The translations under genes were made by a program, and so were the position numbers. Source: Mesorhizobium_K quangtriensis (GTDB lineage Bacteria; Pseudomonadota; Alphaproteobacteria; Rhizobiales; Rhizobiaceae). Taken from it: a DNA stretch of 64,000 nt. Shown piece after piece: positions 15,553-24,216 of the stretch (position 1 is the stretch's first letter; the number at the start of each line of letters is the position of its first letter). The stretch is from positions 558,001 through 622,000 of the forward strand of contig NZ_JBEBMF010000001.1 in NCBI RefSeq assembly GCF_040081925.1, given 5' to 3'. Under the pieces are notes generated by a model, which had not been told where the DNA came from, ran no database searches, and saw only the letters and a list, made by a program, of their open reading frames with translations.

Positions 15553-16172
15553 AAAACGTCGTTCCAGGCAGAAGCACTGGCGGCTTCCGGCTGCTGCTCG
15601 CCATCGCCCTGTCCGGGTTCGGCATCGCCGGCGCACGCGCCGACTGGAAACCAATCGAACAGGTGCAAGCCTACTCGATATCCGGCACGAGCGGGCCTGA
15701 GCTTTATGCGTCGATCGGCGAAAACGGACCCAAGGCTGGCGTCGGTCGCGTGGTGGCCTTCACCAATTTCAAGCTGACATGGCAGCGCGACTACCGCCCG
15801 CAGGCCGATGGGTCATGCAAGCTGGTTTCGGCGCGCCCAAAGCTGATCCTCATCTATACGCTGCCCAAGCCGGCCAACAAGCTCGCCGAACCGGTCGCGA
15901 GCAACTGGAAGACTTTCTACGAGGGCGTCCGCCGTCATGAACGCGTCCATGGCGACATGATCATCGACATGGTGAACGAGATCGTCGCCTACAGCGTCGG
16001 CCTGACGGTCGAGAACGATCCGAACTGCAAGAAGGTCAGGACGACGCTCACCGATCGCCTGTCGCAGATTTCACAGGCGCAGCGCCAGCGAAGCCGGGAC
16101 TTCGACCGCACCGAGATGGCGGACGGCGGCGCCGTCCACCAGCTCATCCTCAACCTCGTGAACGGCGGCTAG
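15549..16172 (+). CDS. DUF922 exported protein, putative zinc protease
   Basis: 207 residues with a Sec signal peptide (1-31, ending GIAGARA). The DUF922 domain contains HERVH (130-134), which fits the HExxH zinc-protease motif, followed by Asp136. Members are annotated as predicted secreted Zn-dependent proteases without firm biochemical proof. Its ATG overlaps the ribokinase stop by 4 bases, giving coupled translation though no functional link is obvious. Confidence 0.8.
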   Translation: MKNVVPGRSTGGFRLLLAIALSGFGIAGARADWKPIEQVQAYSISGTSGPELYASIGENGPKAGVGRVVAFTNFKLTWQRDYRPQADGSCKLVSARPKLILIYTLPKPANKLAEPVASNWKTFYEGVRRHERVHGDMIIDMVNEIVAYSVGLTVENDPNCKKVRTTLTDRLSQISQAQRQRSRDFDRTEMADGGAVHQLILNLVNGG

Positions 16173-16173
16173 G

Positions 16174-16986
16174 CTACTCCCGGCCTTCCTCGAAGCGCCG
16201 CAACTCGTCCAGCACCGGCATCGAGACGATGTGATAGCCGGAATCGACGTAGTGGATTTCGCCGGTCACGCCCGACGACATGTCCGACAGCAGATAGAGC
16301 GCCGAGCCGCCGACCTCGTCGATGGTAACAGTGCGTCTGAGCGGCGAGTTGCGCTGCTGGTAGGACAGCATCTGGCGCGAATCCGCGATGCCCGCGCCGG
16401 CGAGCGTGCGGATCGGCCCGGCAGATATGGCGTTGACGCGAATGTTGCGCGGACCGTAATCGCTGGCGAGGTAGCGCACGCTGGCCTCAAGCCCCGCCTT
16501 GGCAACGCCCATCACGTTATAGTTCGGCATGATGCGCACGGAGCCGGCATAGGTGAGCGTGAGCATCGCGCCGCCGTCGTTCATGAGCGACGCCGCGTGG
16601 CGCGCGCATTCCGTGAACGAATAGCAGGAGATGACCATGGTGCGGATGAAGTTCTCGCGCGTGGTGTCGGCGTAGAGGCCCTTCAGCTCGTTCTTGTCGG
16701 AAAATCCGATGGCGTGGACCAGGAAGTCGATCCCGTCCCACTCCTGCTTCAGCGCCTCGAAGGTCGCGCGGATCGACGCGCTGTCCTCGACATCGCAAGG
16801 CAGCAGCAGCTTTGAGCCGAGCTTGTCCGCAAGCGGCTTCACGCGCTTGCCGAACGCCTCGCCCTGGTATGTGAAAGCAAGGTCCGCGCCTGCCGCGGAA
16901 AGTTTCTGGGCGATACCCCAGGCGATCGAGTGGTCGTTGGCGACGCCCATGACGAGGCCGCGCTTGCCCTGCATAAGCTGACCCAT
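16174..16986 (-). CDS. fabI: Enoyl-ACP reductase [NADH] FabI
   Basis: A 270-residue short-chain-dehydrogenase-type enzyme that reduces trans-2-enoyl-ACP in the last step of each fatty-acid elongation cycle. The nucleotide-binding start GLVMGVANDHSIAWGIA is typical of FabI. Catalytic Tyr156 and Lys163 are in NYNVMGVAKA. The gene lies 11 bases downstream of fabB and ends the fabA-fabB-fabI operon. FabI homologues of this type are the triclosan target. Confidence 0.95.
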   Translation of the reverse strand: MGQLMQGKRGLVMGVANDHSIAWGIAQKLSAAGADLAFTYQGEAFGKRVKPLADKLGSKLLLPCDVEDSASIRATFEALKQEWDGIDFLVHAIGFSDKNELKGLYADTTRENFIRTMVISCYSFTECARHAASLMNDGGAMLTLTYAGSVRIMPNYNVMGVAKAGLEASVRYLASDYGPRNIRVNAISAGPIRTLAGAGIADSRQMLSYQQRNSPLRRTVTIDEVGGSALYLLSDMSSGVTGEIHYVDSGYHIVSMPVLDELRRFEEGRE

Positions 16987-16997
16987 TCCCGGGCCCC

Positions 16998-18221
16998 CTA
17001 TGCGGTGTAGCGCTGGAAGACCAGCGTCGCGTTGGTGCCGCCGAAACCGAACGAGTTGGACAGCACGGTGTCGATCTTTGCATCGTCGATGCGCTTGCGC
17101 ACGATCGGCATGCCCTCGAACTCGGGGTCGAGGTTCTCGATATGCGCGCTTTCGCCGATGAAGCGCCCCTGCATCATCAGGATCGAGTAGATCGATTCCT
17201 GCACGCCGGCAGCACCCAGCGAGTGACCGGTCAGCGACTTGGTCGAGGTGATGTTGGGAATGTTCGCCCCGAACACCTCGCGGATCGCACCCATTTCCTT
17301 GCTGTCGCCAACCGGCGTCGATGTGCCGTGCGTGTTGATATAATCGACCGGCGCCTTCACCGTGGCCAGCGCCTGCCGCATGCAGCGGATAGCGCCCTCG
17401 CCCGAAGGCGCGACCATGTCGTAACCGTCGGAAGTCGCGCCGTAGCCGGTCAGCTCGCAGTAGATTTTCGCGCCACGCGCCTTTGCGTGCTCCAGTTCCT
17501 CAAGCACCAGGACGCCCGCGCCGCCGGCGATGACGAAACCGTCGCGATTGACATCATAGGCGCGGCTGGCGACCGATGCCCGGTCGTTGAACTTGGAGGA
17601 CATAGCGCCCATGGCGTCGAAGAGATTGGACATCGTCCAGTCGAGGTCTTCGTGACCGCCTGCGAACATCACGTCCTGCTTGCCCCACTGGATCATCTCG
17701 GCGGCGTTGCCGATGCAATGCGCTGACGTCGAGCAGGCCGACGAGATCGAATAGTTGACGCCGTGGATCTTGAACCATGTCGCCAGTGTGGCCGATGCCG
17801 TGGACGACATCGCCTTAGGCACCGCGAACGGGCCGATGCGCTTTGGGCTGTTGTTCTTCAGCGTGGTCTCGGAAGCTTCGACGATGGTGCGGGTCGATGG
17901 TCCGCCCGAGCCCATGATTATGCCAGTACGCTCGTTGCCCGACACATCGCTCTCTTCGAGGCCGCTGTCGGCGATCGCCTGCTTCATGGCGACGTGATTC
18001 CACATGCCGCCCTGCGACAGGAAGCGGGCGGCGCGCCGGTCCACCTGGTCGGTCGGATCGAGCGTCGGCGCACCCCAGACCTGGCAGCGGAAACCATGCT
18101 CCGCAAACGAGTCCGAAAAGCTGATGCCGGATTTCGCATCGCGCAGGGAGGCGGCTACCTCTACGGCATCGTTGCCGATCGAGGACACGACTCCAAGGCC
18201 GGTGACGACCACACGTCTCAT
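16998..18221 (-). CDS. fabB: 3-oxoacyl-ACP synthase I FabB
   Basis: A 407-residue condensing enzyme that elongates cis-3-decenoyl-ACP and is needed for unsaturated fatty acids. The Cys-His-His triad is visible: C163 in SSACSTSAH, H298 in NTHGTSTPVGD and H333 in LTGHSLGAAG. It lies 30 bases downstream of fabA. Pairing with FabA marks it as FabB rather than FabF. Confidence 0.95.
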   Translation of the reverse strand: MRRVVVTGLGVVSSIGNDAVEVAASLRDAKSGISFSDSFAEHGFRCQVWGAPTLDPTDQVDRRAARFLSQGGMWNHVAMKQAIADSGLEESDVSGNERTGIIMGSGGPSTRTIVEASETTLKNNSPKRIGPFAVPKAMSSTASATLATWFKIHGVNYSISSACSTSAHCIGNAAEMIQWGKQDVMFAGGHEDLDWTMSNLFDAMGAMSSKFNDRASVASRAYDVNRDGFVIAGGAGVLVLEELEHAKARGAKIYCELTGYGATSDGYDMVAPSGEGAIRCMRQALATVKAPVDYINTHGTSTPVGDSKEMGAIREVFGANIPNITSTKSLTGHSLGAAGVQESIYSILMMQGRFIGESAHIENLDPEFEGMPIVRKRIDDAKIDTVLSNSFGFGGTNATLVFQRYTA

Positions 18222-18251
18222 AGGGAAGCTCCTTGTCGTCGAGCGCGGCCG

Positions 18252-18773
18252 TCAGGCAGCCGCTGCCTCCTTGAACAGGCCGACTCGCAGGTCGGTGGCC
18301 TTGTATATGGTTTCGCCGTCGGCCTTAAGCCAGCCATCTGCTATGCCGAGCACGAGGCGGCCGCGCATCACACGCTTGAAGTCGACGCCGTATTCCACCT
18401 TTTTTGTGGCAGGGGTCACCATTCCGGTGAACTTGACCTCGCCCGTGGAGAGCGCGCGGCCCTTGCCGGGCTCGCCCAGCCAGCCGAGATAGAAGCCGGT
18501 CAACTGCCACAGCGCATCGAGGCCGAGACAGCCCGGCATGACGGGATCGCCGATGAAATGGCAGGGGAAGAACCAGAGGTCGCGGTGGATGTCCAGTTCG
18601 GCGCGGATGAAGCCCTTGTCGAACTCGCCGCCAGTCTCGCTCGTCTCCGTGATGCGGTTGAACATCAGCATCGGCGGATAGGGCAATTGGGCGTTGCCAG
18701 GGCCGAAGAGTTCGCCGCGGGCGCAGGCCAGCAATTCCTCGTAGTCGTAGCTGGACTTCGATACCGCCATCAA
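18252..18773 (-). CDS. fabA: 3-hydroxydecanoyl-ACP dehydratase/isomerase FabA
   Basis: A 173-residue hot-dog-fold enzyme that dehydrates 3-hydroxydecanoyl-ACP and isomerises the double bond, opening the unsaturated branch. Catalytic His72 is in FFPCHFIGDPVMPG and Asp86 in LGLDALWQ. It is first in the fabA-fabB-fabI operon and diverges from irr with 247 bases between. An inverted repeat lies in that gap (18871-18904). Confidence 0.95.
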   Translation of the reverse strand: MMAVSKSSYDYEELLACARGELFGPGNAQLPYPPMLMFNRITETSETGGEFDKGFIRAELDIHRDLWFFPCHFIGDPVMPGCLGLDALWQLTGFYLGWLGEPGKGRALSTGEVKFTGMVTPATKKVEYGVDFKRVMRGRLVLGIADGWLKADGETIYKATDLRVGLFKEAAAA

Positions 18774-18870
18774 TTCGCCTTCCCGTTCCTCCGGGCGAAC
18801 CGCCCCTCATATCGTTGCGTAGCTATCACAGCCGTTATTGGGCGGAAAGCGAAGTCAGCGATTATCGCGG

Positions 18871-18904
18871 CCTCTGTCTCCGGTCAATCCGGGCGCGACA
18901 GAGG
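18871..18904. other. Hairpin in the fabA-irr intergenic region
   Basis: CCTCTGTC (18871-18878) and GACAGAGG (18897-18904) form an 8-bp perfect inverted repeat. Inside it CCGG occurs twice (18880-18883 and 18889-18892) and can extend the stem. It lies about 100 bases upstream of fabA. It could be a regulator site or a leader structure; no T-run follows. No Irr/ICE-like box was recognised in the gap. Confidence 0.45.
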
Positions 18905-19020
18905 GTGAAGTGTCGCTATTGATCGGATTTGGCCGACAGAATATATCTGCAATGGTTGGATTTGCTGGATTTGCGCTCAACCTCGGGTGCAAAAAGGGCT
19001 TTTAACGGATTCGAGGCTTG

Positions 19021-19449
19021 ATGGATCACCGGGTCCGGAAAGATTGGCTGGCTATAGACGAGCGGGTGCGTGACGCAGGCTTAAGGCCGACGCGTCAGCG
19101 TGTCGCGCTGGCGGAATTGCTCTTTGCCAAGGGCGACAGGCACCTGTCAGCCGAGGAATTGCATGAGGAGGCCATCGCCGCCGGCGTGCCCGTCTCGCTC
19201 GCAACCGTCTACAATTCGCTGCATCAGTTCACGGATGCCGGGCTGTTGCGCATCCTGGCCGTCGAAGGCGCGAAAACCTATTTCGACACCAACACCTCGG
19301 ACCACCACCACTTCTTCGTGGAAGGCGAGAACAGGGTGTTCGACATCGAGACCGGCCCCGTTTCGGTCACCAACCTTCCGGACCCCCCGGAAGGCATGGA
19401 GATCGTCAATGTCGACATCGTGGTGAGGCTGCGCCCCAAGCGCGCCTGA
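19021..19449 (+). CDS. irr: Iron response regulator Irr (Fur family)
   Basis: A 142-residue Fur-superfamily regulator. After the winged helix (RPTRQRVALAELLF to LATVYNSLHQFTDAG) comes DTNTSDHHHFFVEGENRVFDIE. The triple-His heme-responsive segment (about 92-94) in place of the Fur metal site is the mark of Irr. Irr represses heme and other iron-using genes when iron is low and is destabilised by heme. The N-terminal GCPWQQ-type heme motif of Bradyrhizobium Irr is absent, as in most other rhizobia. The divergent fabA-B-I neighbour is conserved in this order. Confidence 0.92.
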   Translation: MDHRVRKDWLAIDERVRDAGLRPTRQRVALAELLFAKGDRHLSAEELHEEAIAAGVPVSLATVYNSLHQFTDAGLLRILAVEGAKTYFDTNTSDHHHFFVEGENRVFDIETGPVSVTNLPDPPEGMEIVNVDIVVRLRPKRA

Positions 19450-19467
19450 TACGCCGGTGCTTCCGGC

Positions 19468-20106
19468 TCAGTCCTTCACGAGTTCGCCCGGATAGGCGCC
19501 CCAGACCTGCGACTGGCTGACCCAGCCGGATTGCCCGCCAAAAGCCATCTCGCACCAGCTGCCGTCGCAACTGCGAATGCTGCCGATCGCGCCCGGCTCG
19601 ACCACGGCGACAATACGCGCATCGCCGTTGGGGCGCGCCAGCAGGTTAATCCTGGCGTCCTTGCCCTTCTGCCAAGGCGCGGCGATCGCTGTGCGGCGGC
19701 CGGAAAGCAGCGACTGGTTGACCCAGCCCTCTGCGCCGTCGGCGTCACGCACGCGTCGCCAGTTGTCATATTCCTGGATGATTTCCATCGGCAGGCCGGG
19801 CTTCAGGTAGAGCCAGTCGACGGCGTAGTTCACGCCGGGTCCGATGCGCGAGTTCACGCGGCCCGATTTCAGGCTGACGAAACGCGGAAGCGGCAGGCCG
19901 CTAGGTCCGCGCCGGGCGTCGGCCGCGGCGGCGGGTTGCTGCTCGGCTGGCGCTGCGGCGGCCTCCAAGACAAGCGTTGGCATGGCGATGACGCCGGCAG
20001 CAAGCGCGGCGATCAGGCGGAGAGACGAAAAACGGTACACCTTCGTTCCTCTACGGACAGGAGGTCCGCCTGCGCCACGGCGGAGTGCTCCCTTTTTCTT
20101 TGTCAT
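19468..20106 (-). CDS. Exported SH3-domain protein
   Basis: A 212-residue protein with a long basic N-terminus followed by a hydrophobic signal segment (about 26-50, ending EAAAAP). Two bacterial SH3-like domains follow: FVSLKSGRVNSRIGPG to EGWVNQSLLSG and ARINLLARPNG to SGWVSQSQVWG. Such domains bind cell-wall peptides, so a periplasmic envelope role is likely. It is convergent with irr and diverges from the dehydrogenase gene. An earlier start in the same frame cannot be excluded. Confidence 0.78.
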   Translation of the reverse strand: MTKKKGALRRGAGGPPVRRGTKVYRFSSLRLIAALAAGVIAMPTLVLEAAAAPAEQQPAAAADARRGPSGLPLPRFVSLKSGRVNSRIGPGVNYAVDWLYLKPGLPMEIIQEYDNWRRVRDADGAEGWVNQSLLSGRRTAIAAPWQKGKDARINLLARPNGDARIVAVVEPGAIGSIRSCDGSWCEMAFGGQSGWVSQSQVWGAYPGELVKD

Positions 20107-20207
20107 CGGCGGGGCGTCTTGTTACACAGGCAGCCGGCCGGGGCCTGTTTCCAGTTTCACCTCTCTTGGTTAAAGAGGTCTGAAGCAGGACCGCAGTTGA
20201 GGGAATA

Positions 20208-21209
20208 ATGGCCGGCAGGAAAAAACCTCTCGTCGTCATAACGCGCAAGCTGCCGGATCAGGTTGAGACCCGCATGCGCGAACTGTTCGACGCGCGGCTG
20301 AACATAGACGACCGTCCGATGAGCCGCGAGCAACTCGCTGCGGCCGTCCAGGAGGCTGAGGTCCTCGTTCCGACGATCACCGATCGCATCGACGGCACGC
20401 TGATTGCCAGCGCGGGAGAAAACCTCAAGCTGATCGCCAATTTCGGCAACGGCGTCGACCACATCGACGTTGCCGCCGCCGCCAAGAGGGGTATCACCGT
20501 CACCAACACGCCCAACGTGCTGACCGAGGACACAGCCGACATGACGATGGGCCTGATCCTCACCGTGCCGCGTCGCATAGTCGAAGGAGCAAACACCCTT
20601 GCCGGAGATGGCAAATGGGCCGGCTGGTCGCCGACCTGGATGCTCGGCCGCCGCATCTGGGGCAAGCGCCTTGGCATCGTAGGCATGGGCCGCATAGGCA
20701 CCGCGGTGGCGCGCCGCGCCAAGGCGTTCGGCCTCTCCATCCACTACCACAACCGCAAGCGCGTGATGGACTCGCTCGAGGACGAGCTGGAGGCCACCTA
20801 TTGGGAAAGCCTCGACCAGATGCTGGCGCGCATGGACATCATCTCGGTCAACTGCCCGTCGACGCCGGCCACATTCCATCTGCTGTCGGCGCGCCGGTTG
20901 GCGCTGCTGCAGCCGACAGCCTATCTCGTCAACACCGCGCGCGGCGATATCATCGACGAGGATGCGCTGATCAAGCTCATCCACGAGGGCAGGATCGCCG
21001 GCGCCGGCCTCGACGTTTTCGAGCACGAGCCGGCAATCAACCCGAAGCTCTTGAAGCTCGCCGCGCAGAACAAGGTCGTGCTGCTGCCGCATATGGGTTC
21101 GGCCACGATCGAAGGCCGTATCGACATGGGCGACAAGGTCATCATCAACATCCGCGCCCATCAGGACGGCCACCGGCCGCCGGACCGGGTTCTGCCCGTG
21201 CGTGTGTGA
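20208..21209 (+). CDS. D-isomer-specific 2-hydroxyacid dehydrogenase (glyoxylate/hydroxypyruvate reductase-like)
   Basis: 333 residues. The NAD(P)-binding motif GMGRIG is at 159-164. Catalytic Arg245 (NTARGDIID), Glu274 (FEHEP) and His295 (LLPHMGSAT) form the triad of D-2-hydroxyacid dehydrogenases. The substrate loop NFGNGVDHIDV (78-88) fits glyoxylate/hydroxypyruvate reductases. It interconverts 2-keto acids and D-2-hydroxy acids. The next small ORF starts only 4 bases after its stop. Confidence 0.9.
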   Translation: MAGRKKPLVVITRKLPDQVETRMRELFDARLNIDDRPMSREQLAAAVQEAEVLVPTITDRIDGTLIASAGENLKLIANFGNGVDHIDVAAAAKRGITVTNTPNVLTEDTADMTMGLILTVPRRIVEGANTLAGDGKWAGWSPTWMLGRRIWGKRLGIVGMGRIGTAVARRAKAFGLSIHYHNRKRVMDSLEDELEATYWESLDQMLARMDIISVNCPSTPATFHLLSARRLALLQPTAYLVNTARGDIIDEDALIKLIHEGRIAGAGLDVFEHEPAINPKLLKLAAQNKVVLLPHMGSATIEGRIDMGDKVIINIRAHQDGHRPPDRVLPVRV

Positions 21210-21213
21210 GTCG

Positions 21214-21480
21214 ATGCACCGCGTGTATTTCGACGAAAACGAACTGTTCGATCGGCGAGAGCAAGACGGCGCGCTGGTCGATTGGTTCTGCCTCGATATG
21301 GGCGCATCCCAGGCCGACCTAGCTGCGATTCCAGGCGGGCCGCGAGAGGGCCTGCGTGTTATTCTCTATGAGGATGGATTGGAGATGGAAGCCGAGCTCG
21401 AATATCGCCAAGAAGACCAGCTTTGGGTTGGTAGATACATCCCGGGTACCGTTCGCGATATTCCCTATTCGGAAAGCTGA
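21214..21480 (+). CDS. Conserved-looking small protein of unknown function
   Basis: An 88-residue acidic soluble protein starting at ATG 21214, with an in-frame GTG at 21202 overlapping the dehydrogenase stop. No signal peptide, membrane segment or metal motif is visible. The sequence alternates short strands (RVILYEDGLEMEAELEYR), suggesting a small beta domain. Its position right after the dehydrogenase suggests co-transcription. I do not recognise the family. Confidence 0.6.
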   Translation: MHRVYFDENELFDRREQDGALVDWFCLDMGASQADLAAIPGGPREGLRVILYEDGLEMEAELEYRQEDQLWVGRYIPGTVRDIPYSES

Positions 21481-21547
21481 CGCTGTTTCGGCTGCTTCTG
21501 TCACATGTGACTAGCGTGGCCGTGCGTCGAGCATAGGATCCAGTGGC

Positions 21548-22546
21548 ATGAGACCGATGTCAGGCAGATTCCCGGCAGTTGCCATTACTGTTCTGTCGAC
21601 GCTTTCAGCAGCTAATGCCGGTGTCGGCTTCGACGTGGTCGTGCTCGGCGCGCGCGGCGGCATCGAGGACGGCAATCTGAGCGCCTTCATGGTTGCGCCG
21701 GCAGGCGACAACCGCGCCGTCACCTGCGACGCGGGTTCACTGGTGAACGGACTGCGTGTCGCGGACGCGAAAGGCGCGTTCGATGCTGTCGAAGTCCCGG
21801 CAGACTCGCCCTATACGCGCATCGGCTATGTGCTGACGGAGACCATCAAGGGATATCTGGTCAGCCACGCCCACATGGACCATGTGGCCGGCATCGTCAT
21901 CGCGTCGCCCGACGATTCGAAGAAGCCGATCTACGGGCTTCCGTCGGTGACCGCCGCGATCCAGGACACCTACTTCAACTGGCAGGCCTGGCCGAACTTC
22001 GCGTTCGGCGGTAAGGCGCCGCAGTTGAAGAAATACGCGCTGACAGACCTGACGCCGGGCGAACAGCGCATGCTCGATGGCACCGCAATGGAGGTCACCG
22101 CCTTCCCGCTATCACACGGCGGCACCGAGTCCACCGCTTTCTTGATCGAGAGCGGCGACGACGCGCTCCTCTGTTTCGGCGATACCGGGCCGGACGAGGT
22201 CGAGAAGTCCACACGCATGCGTGACCTCTGGGCCGCTGTAGCAAAGCGCGCGAAGGCCGGGCATCTCAAGGCCATCATCATCGAGGTGTCCTACACCAAC
22301 GCGCAGCCGGACGAATACCTGTTCGGCCACCTGACGCCGGAATGGCTGCAGAAGTCTCTGGCCGAACTGGAGGCATTGGCGGGGGCGGGTTCGCTGAAGG
22401 ATCTTCCCATCATCGTCAGCCACGTCAAATATTCGCTGAAGAAGGGCATGCAACCCACCGAGGCGATCCTCGGCGAACTTGAGGCAGGCAATACGCTCGG
22501 TGTGCGCTACATCATGCCGGAGCAGGGCATGAGCTTCCGCTTCTGA
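21548..22546 (+). CDS. Exported class II 3',5'-cyclic-nucleotide phosphodiesterase-like hydrolase (MBL fold)
   Basis: A 332-residue protein with an N-terminal signal segment (about 1-23, SGRFPAVAITVLSTLSAANA). VSHAHMDHVAG (about 105-115) is the class II cyclic-nucleotide phosphodiesterase metal motif (HxHxDH). LCFGDTGPDEVE and GHLTPEWLQKSLAEL further on match the PDE1/CpdP family. The family hydrolyses cAMP/cGMP; members with a signal peptide act in the periplasm. It is a single-gene unit convergent with the AcnX genes. Confidence 0.82.
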   Translation: MRPMSGRFPAVAITVLSTLSAANAGVGFDVVVLGARGGIEDGNLSAFMVAPAGDNRAVTCDAGSLVNGLRVADAKGAFDAVEVPADSPYTRIGYVLTETIKGYLVSHAHMDHVAGIVIASPDDSKKPIYGLPSVTAAIQDTYFNWQAWPNFAFGGKAPQLKKYALTDLTPGEQRMLDGTAMEVTAFPLSHGGTESTAFLIESGDDALLCFGDTGPDEVEKSTRMRDLWAAVAKRAKAGHLKAIIIEVSYTNAQPDEYLFGHLTPEWLQKSLAELEALAGAGSLKDLPIIVSHVKYSLKKGMQPTEAILGELEAGNTLGVRYIMPEQGMSFRF

Positions 22547-22555
22547 GCGGGGCAG

Positions 22556-22963
22556 TCACGACAGACTTCCATCCGCCTCCACCGTGACGTGGCGTCCGGC
22601 GAACGTGCCAAACCGACTCCGGTCGAGACGCAGCGCCAGGGGAGTCTCCCAGCCCATCTCACGCGCGACGATCAGACCGAGCAGCAGGATCGCGTCCGGC
22701 TCGTGCAGGACAAGGGCGGCCGGCGCACGTCCACTGTGAACCAATTCCATCAGCACGGCCGAAGCCGAGGAGGAGCCGATTGTGCCGGGCAGGAACAGTA
22801 CGCTGCCTGCAATGCTTAGGCCATGCTCGGGATGGCGCACATCGGCGATGTGGCCCGTTTTCGGATCGACACCGCCCCAGAAACTGATCGGCGCGGACAA
22901 CGCCAGCGCGGGGCCGCTGGCTGGCCTCCCGGGAACCAGGATTTCAGCTAGCATCGCGCTCAT
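22556..22963 (-). CDS. Aconitase X swivel-domain (small) subunit, DUF126
   Basis: 135 residues. LALSAPISFWGGVDPKTG with HIADVRHPEHG and LPGTIGSSSASAVLMEL is the swivelling beta-barrel domain of aconitase X; the serine in GSSSAS is part of the active site. It pairs with the large subunit, whose stop it overlaps by 4 bases. Characterised bacterial two-gene AcnX enzymes are cis-3-hydroxy-L-proline dehydratases; archaeal ones are mevalonate 5-phosphate dehydratases. Confidence 0.88.
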   Translation of the reverse strand: MSAMLAEILVPGRPASGPALALSAPISFWGGVDPKTGHIADVRHPEHGLSIAGSVLFLPGTIGSSSASAVLMELVHSGRAPAALVLHEPDAILLLGLIVAREMGWETPLALRLDRSRFGTFAGRHVTVEADGSLS

Positions 22964-24216
22964 CCGAAATCCGTAAGTATAGGCTTACCTGTTGCGGCAG
23001 TCTCGACGCAGTCGGCCAGCGAGCCGTAGATCACTGCATATCCGGTGTTTCCGGGCGCATAATGCGCGAACTTGCCAGAATTGGTCATCAAGACACCTTC
23101 GGGTCTGTCGGGCAGGATCGGCGTCACCACCACGCAGGTGTCGGCGACGACAACTACGCCTGCGGCTTCCAGCGCGCCGCGCCGGCCCTGCCGGTCGAGT
23201 TCGGAGACGACATGCCGGCCCGTGCAGGCGTAGATGGGCACACGGAGCCTGCGCCCATCGATCAGCGCTTCCAGCCTGTCGAATTCGGCCAGCGACAGAT
23301 GCGGACTGCCGATGGCGACGGCATCGATCTTGTCATCCGACACAGCGGTGGAAAGCGACATGCGAGCGTCGGCCACCATCTGCGGCGTGACAACTAAAGT
23401 TGTTTCCGGTTTATGCCCGCCAAGTGCGGTCTCCAGCATTGGTGCCTCCGGCGTTACGCCGGCCATGTGAAAAAGCCCGACCGCACCCGAGGATGCGGCT
23501 GTGGCTCCGAAAGCCTTCAGCGCATCCTCGCCGGGATGGCGTGTCACACCAACGACGACACCGACCGCGTTGCCGACTTCGCGACCGTAGAGATTGCCGA
23601 GTATTGGCCACGCGACTTCGGACTCGAGAAATTTCGCCGGCAAAGCGGACACGTCGAAGACGAGCGTGGCGCGACGGTTTTCCGGTCGGTGCAAACCGTA
23701 GTCGGGAGCGCGGCCAGCGATCGCGCAGGCGATGTCGAGAAAATCGCCATAGCGGTTGGTGCGTGCGCCGAGAACCGAATTGCAGAACGCCACCGCATTG
23801 GATTCACCCCAGGCGACGTCAGTGCCGGCAGCCGGCCGGTGGCCTGCCTGATAGGGCGCGCAGGTCCAGTTCTGCTCGCAGCCGAGCCTGCGATAGGCGT
23901 CCATCATGCGCCGCGCCATGCCGCGCGCCGGCTCTTCCAGCCGTACGCGCGAGCAGCCCGTCAGGTCTAGCGCGCCGACGTTGAGCGTCGAGCGCACCGA
24001 GACTTGCGCGCCGCCTTCGAGCAGCCGTTCGGCAAAGAGTGTGCCCGAATCGCCGTGATAAAGCGCGCCGTCTATGTGCGCGGACGCAATCGGGATGAGA
24101 CGAGGCGCGCCGAGCAACTTGGCGCTCTCGGCGAGGATGCGCATCGCCATGGCGGACCCATCGCCGGCGTCGCCCGCAGCGATGGCGCGCTCCTCGGCGG
24201 TCAGATGCACGCTCAT
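22960..24216 (-). CDS. Aconitase X catalytic (large) subunit, DUF521
   Basis: 418 residues. The fold carries the iron-sulfur-binding cysteines of AcnX, including the one in WTCAPYQAGHRP (about 115-126) and the one in CNSVLGARTN. SNAVAFCNSVLG is the family hallmark. With the small subunit it most likely dehydrates a hydroxy acid such as cis-3-hydroxy-L-proline. No proline racemase or ornithine cyclodeaminase gene, the usual pathway partners, is visible in the window. Its start overlaps the moeB-like stop by 4 bases, so the three genes form a unit. Confidence 0.88.
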   Translation of the reverse strand: MSVHLTAEERAIAAGDAGDGSAMAMRILAESAKLLGAPRLIPIASAHIDGALYHGDSGTLFAERLLEGGAQVSVRSTLNVGALDLTGCSRVRLEEPARGMARRMMDAYRRLGCEQNWTCAPYQAGHRPAAGTDVAWGESNAVAFCNSVLGARTNRYGDFLDIACAIAGRAPDYGLHRPENRRATLVFDVSALPAKFLESEVAWPILGNLYGREVGNAVGVVVGVTRHPGEDALKAFGATAASSGAVGLFHMAGVTPEAPMLETALGGHKPETTLVVTPQMVADARMSLSTAVSDDKIDAVAIGSPHLSLAEFDRLEALIDGRRLRVPIYACTGRHVVSELDRQGRRGALEAAGVVVVADTCVVVTPILPDRPEGVLMTNSGKFAHYAPGNTGYAVIYGSLADCVETAATGKPILTDFG

